Below are positions 7,415-8,852 of a stretch of 8,852 nt of DNA, one piece after another; the first letter of the stretch is position 1; each line of letters opens with the position of its first letter. This DNA comes from JANXSS01 sp025356535. Its GTDB lineage: Bacteria; Pseudomonadota; Gammaproteobacteria; Burkholderiales; Burkholderiaceae_D. The notes beneath the pieces are model-generated. The model did not search any database, was not told the origin of the DNA, and was given only the letters and a program-made list of their open reading frames with translations. Where the stretch lies: positions 1 to 8,852 of the forward strand of contig JAYUMU010000124.1 in NCBI GenBank assembly GCA_043762325.1, written 5' to 3'. A program made the translations under genes and the position numbers.

Positions 7415-8602
7415 ATGTCCAATACTGCAAGCGGCAACCCGGCAGGCGGGTACGCAGCTCAGCAACCGCCCGCCGGCGGCCACGCCGATCCGCGCGCCCG
7501 CACCAGCGTCTCGCCGGGTCTGTGGGCGCTGGCCTGGCGGCGCCTGCGCGCCGACCATGTCGCCATGGTGGCGCTGGCCATCGTCGCCCTGTACCTGCTG
7601 GCGCTGGTGCTGTCGGCCAGCGGCCTGCTGGCACGCGACTGGGAAGCCGAAGTCGGCGTCAACTATGCGCCGCCGACCTTCGTCGGCGCGCAGTCGGCAG
7701 CCGAGCGCGGCGCATTGGGCACGGACGCCGTGACCGAAGCGCCGCCGCCGGAAAATCCGCTCGACCCGCTGCGCGAGATCATCCGCGAACTGCGCGGCGC
7801 ACCGGCAAGCGTGCAGCCGCCGGTGATCAACGACTACGGCATCGCCGATCCGCTGCAAAAGGAGATGGACGAGATCCGCGCCCAGCTCGCCGGCAAGGGC
7901 ACCAAAGCGGTCGCCGCGCGGCGCGAGACGCTGCCCTTCGGCGCCGACAAGTGGGGCCATGACATCATCAAGAAGACCATCAAGGGCGCGGAAACCTCGA
8001 TCGTCGTCGGTCTCGTCGCAGCGCTCCTGGCGACGGTACTGGGCTCGATCTTCGGCGCGCTGGCCGGCTACTTCGGCGGCCGCGTCGACGACATCTTCAA
8101 CTGGTTCTATTCGATCTTCACCTCGGTGCCGTACCTGCTGCTGATCCTGGCGGTGGCCGCAGTGCTGCAGCAAAAAGGCGTGCTGACCATCGTGCTGATC
8201 CTGGGCCTGACCGGCTGGACCGGCACCTTCCGCCTGATCCGCGCCGAATACCTCAAGCACAAGAACCGGGAATATGTGTGGGCGGCAGACGCCATCGGCG
8301 CCTCGGACATGCGCAAGATGTTCTCGCACATCTTCCCCAATGTCAGCCACGTGGCGCTGGTGCAGGTCTCGATCCTGGTGGTCAGCTTCATCAAGTCGGA
8401 AGTCATTCTGTCGTTCCTGGGCTTCGGCGTGCCGGTCGGCACCGTCTCCTGGGGTTCGATGTTGAATGAAGCGCAGAACGAACTCATTCTCGGCAAGTGG
8501 TGGCAACTGGCCGCCGCCAGCATCGCCATGGCGGTGCTGGTGACTGCCTTCTCGCTGTTCACCGATGCCCTGCGCGATGCGCTCGATCCGAAGCTGAAAT
8601 AG
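7415..8602 (+). CDS. Peptide ABC transporter permease, DppC/OppC type, with long periplasmic insertion
   Basis: 395-residue second channel subunit (BPD_transp_1 family). Its C-terminal core is standard: LPFGADKWGHD at 173-183, TM segments at about 195-219, 237-253 and 256-272, EAA loop EYVWAADAIGASDMRKMF at 286-303, then FLGFGVPVGTVSWG and the closing FTDALRDALDPK. The N-terminus has about 45 polar, Gly/Pro/Ala-rich residues before TM1 at about 49-70. Between TM1 and the GAD motif lie roughly 100 extracytoplasmic residues (about 74-172). These hold a Pro-rich stretch (TEAPPPENP) and two charged, probably helical segments (about 117-127 and 147-160). Common DppC proteins are near 300 residues with a much shorter loop. 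From memory, E. coli YejE also has an enlarged loop here, so the feature may be a subgroup trait. The usual GTD/GRD signature reads GAD and GHD. The gap to the previous gene is eight bases. Confidence 0.92.
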   Translation: MSNTASGNPAGGYAAQQPPAGGHADPRARTSVSPGLWALAWRRLRADHVAMVALAIVALYLLALVLSASGLLARDWEAEVGVNYAPPTFVGAQSAAERGALGTDAVTEAPPPENPLDPLREIIRELRGAPASVQPPVINDYGIADPLQKEMDEIRAQLAGKGTKAVAARRETLPFGADKWGHDIIKKTIKGAETSIVVGLVAALLATVLGSIFGALAGYFGGRVDDIFNWFYSIFTSVPYLLLILAVAAVLQQKGVLTIVLILGLTGWTGTFRLIRAEYLKHKNREYVWAADAIGASDMRKMFSHIFPNVSHVALVQVSILVVSFIKSEVILSFLGFGVPVGTVSWGSMLNEAQNELILGKWWQLAAASIAMAVLVTAFSLFTDALRDALDPKLK

Positions 8603-8610
8603 GAAGCCCA

Positions 8611-8852
8611 ATGAACCAGGACATGTTGTTGCAGGTAAGCGACCTGCGCGTGAGCTTCCGGACCGACAAGACCCACAGCGTCGAAGCGGTCAAGGGGATT
8701 TCCTTCGACATCCCGCGCAATTCCACCGTGGCGCTGGTGGGCGAATCCGGCAGCGGCAAGTCGGTCAGTTCGCTCGCCATCATGGGCCTGCTGGCGCCGG
8801 ACACCTCCAGCGTGTCGGCAGGCAGCAAGGTCGTCTTCGAAGGCCGCGAGCT
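8611..8852 (+). CDS. Peptide ABC transporter ATP-binding protein, DppD/OppD type (partial, cut by window end)
   Basis: The first 80 complete codons of an ABC ATPase that powers the transporter at the cytoplasmic face of the membrane. ATG 8611 follows AGGAAG at 8601-8606, which starts within the permease stop codon. The protein opens LLQVSDLRVSF, then VEAVKGISFDI, and reaches the Walker A loop GESGSGKS at residues 44-51. KSVSSLAIMGLL after it is typical of the DppD/OppD/YejF subgroup. The Walker B, LSGGQ signature and any C-terminal oligopeptide-transporter domain lie outside the window. It therefore cannot be told whether this is a single-domain DppD-like ATPase with a DppF-like partner beyond the edge or a fused two-domain ATPase. 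Confidence 0.93.
   Translation, partial: MNQDMLLQVSDLRVSFRTDKTHSVEAVKGISFDIPRNSTVALVGESGSGKSVSSLAIMGLLAPDTSSVSAGSKVVFEGRE

Noticed and set aside
4434..7634. Two long minus-strand open frames over the peptidase and permeases
   Set aside because: They mirror strongly supported plus-strand genes. Their compositions are rich in R, H, D, Q and A, as expected of antisense reading, and show no motifs.

Overview
The window is most consistent with a chromosomal segment of a GC-rich betaproteobacterium. Order Burkholderiales, perhaps the Oxalobacteraceae, is my inference from codon style and protein flavour and was not tested by a search. Its content is the front part of one plus-strand peptide-uptake operon. 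All convincing genes lie on the plus strand and are separated by 70, 56, 9, 8 and 8 bp. No terminator is visible between them.

Layout: positions 1-698 hold no gene I can assign with confidence. The first 480 bases are AT-rich (about 38% GC by hand count). Composition then jumps to about 58% GC over 481-698, ahead of GC-rich coding DNA. From 699 come two tandem, divergent family 5 solute-binding proteins (699-2471 and 2542-4371), each with its own signal peptide. Next is an exported M3-family zinc oligopeptidase (4428-6458) with HEFGH, the downstream glutamate and the C-terminal His/Tyr substrate motif. A DppB/OppB-type permease (6468-7406) and an unusually long DppC/OppC-type permease (7415-8602) follow. 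The window ends inside the N-terminus of a DppD/OppD-type ATPase (from 8611), cut just after its Walker A region.

How the parts fit: peptides reaching the periplasm would be trimmed by the M3 peptidase and captured by one or both binding proteins. They would then be moved through the two-permease channel by the ATPase. The cysteine counts support the placement: each mature binding protein has exactly two cysteines with identical spacing, and the peptidase has exactly four. This would suit disulfide-bonded periplasmic proteins.

This is mostly a recognisable peptide-import operon, not a wholly new system. Points worth a second look are the co-operonic exported oligopeptidase, the roughly 100-residue periplasmic insertion in the second permease, a 12-bp tandem repeat that gives the first gene four in-frame TGA stops, and the long AT-rich leader with imperfect direct repeats.
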